A stretch of DNA of 7,097 nucleotides from CAUZEB01 sp963578655 (GTDB lineage Bacteria; Chloroflexota; Dehalococcoidia; Lucifugimonadales; CAUZEB01), in the NCBI GenBank assembly GCA_963578655.1, contig CAUZEB010000094.1, positions 1 to 7,097 on the forward strand, written 5' to 3'. Under the pieces are notes generated by a model that made no database searches, had not been told where the DNA came from, and was given only the letters and a program-made list of their open reading frames with translations. Positions 6,721 through 7,097 of the stretch are shown piece by piece (the stretch's first letter is position 1; every line of letters begins with the position of its first letter). The translations under genes were made by a program, and so were the position numbers.

Positions 6721-7097
6721 TTATTTATCTGTATATCTAGCAATCCACTTGAGACCTGATATTGTTGCCCTCAACGGTTTATATTCACATCCTACCCAGC
6801 CTTTATACCCTATTCTATCCAGCAAACTGAACACATGTGAATAATTAATTTCACCGGTACCAGGTTCATTCCTGCCAGGGTTATCTGCTATCTGTATATG
6901 GCCAATGATATCTATATTATTTTCAATTGTTCGAGACAAGTCACCTTCCATAATCTGCATGTGATAAACATCGTATTGCAGCATTAAATTATCTGATCTA
7001 ACTTCCTTTATAATGGATCTAGCCTGATCAGTACCAGTTAAATAGAAGCCAGGTATATCTATTGTGTTAATAGGCTCTATATACAATTTGATTCCTG
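6721..7097 (-). CDS. Hydroxypyruvate isomerase-family TIM barrel protein, N-terminus outside window
   Basis: The last 125 or so codons of an AP-endonuclease-2-like TIM barrel are present. The frame stays open through GIKLYIEPIN to the right edge, so the gene begins beyond it; the TTG at 7086 is an internal Leu. The Hyi/OtnI signatures are very clear: IEPIN, IPGFYL, LQYDVYHMQIMEGD, HIQIADNPGRNEPGTGEI and GWVGCEYKP. The Glu of IEPIN, Asp of QYDVYH, Gln of HIQIAD and Glu of GCEYKP correspond to the metal and catalytic residues Glu142, Asp175, Gln201 and Glu240 of E. coli hydroxypyruvate isomerase. The family interconverts hydroxypyruvate and tartronate semialdehyde (Hyi) or isomerises 2-oxo-tetronates (OtnI); the fragment cannot separate these. 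It is the upstream member of a likely operon with the AceE-like and AroQ-like genes. The usual partner glyoxylate carboligase is not seen. Confidence 0.9.
   Translation of the reverse strand, partial: GIKLYIEPINTIDIPGFYLTGTDQARSIIKEVRSDNLMLQYDVYHMQIMEGDLSRTIENNIDIIGHIQIADNPGRNEPGTGEINYSHVFSLLDRIGYKGWVGCEYKPLRATISGLKWIARYTDK

Overview
The window looks like a piece of a bacterial chromosome with A/T-rich intergenic DNA and dense, mostly one-directional genes. A lipoprotein signal peptide and good Shine-Dalgarno sites indicate a bacterium. The gene mix (CocE/NonD hydrolase, lipoprotein cyclophilin, TIM-barrel sugar isomerase, an AceE-like TPP enzyme and a von Willebrand A-type membrane protein tail) recalls marine Chloroflexota such as SAR202/Dehalococcoidia-related lineages. 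That placement is inferred from protein flavour only and is not proven. No mobile element, CRISPR array, rRNA or tRNA was seen.

Layout: (1) At the left edge, on the + strand, is the C-terminal part of a membrane-anchored protein (1-964). It has an extracytoplasmic beta-rich region, one transmembrane helix and a small cytoplasmic domain with an FHA-like pattern. (2) A convergent junction (965-1097) carries a perfect 17-bp inverted repeat, probably a bidirectional terminator. (3) On the - strand, read right to left, a cyclophilin-type lipoprotein isomerase (3563-2844) is followed 51 bp later by a CocE/NonD-family serine hydrolase (2792-1098). The pair is preceded by a good sigma70-like promoter and a 5' leader of about 100 bases. 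(4) A 234-bp intergenic region (3564-3797) holds that promoter, a 5'-leader hairpin and an operator-like dyad. (5) Further right, also on the - strand, is a likely three-gene operon: a hydroxypyruvate-isomerase-family TIM barrel (cut by the right edge), a 795-residue AceE/transketolase-like thiamine-diphosphate enzyme, and a small type II dehydroquinase-like protein. The gaps are 66 and 40 bp.

The three-gene cassette is the most interesting part. The isomerase keeps its metal-binding residues and the TPP enzyme keeps essentially all AceE catalytic positions, yet no E2/E3 genes are visible. The dehydroquinase-like protein keeps the fold signatures, the catalytic Tyr and the anion-site His, but has lost several residues that define dehydroquinase activity. 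Together they suggest a small sugar-acid or 2-keto-acid catabolic route in which an aldose/ketose isomerase, a TPP-dependent C-C bond enzyme and a repurposed AroQ-fold lyase or isomerase act in sequence. That reading is an inference from gene order and residues.
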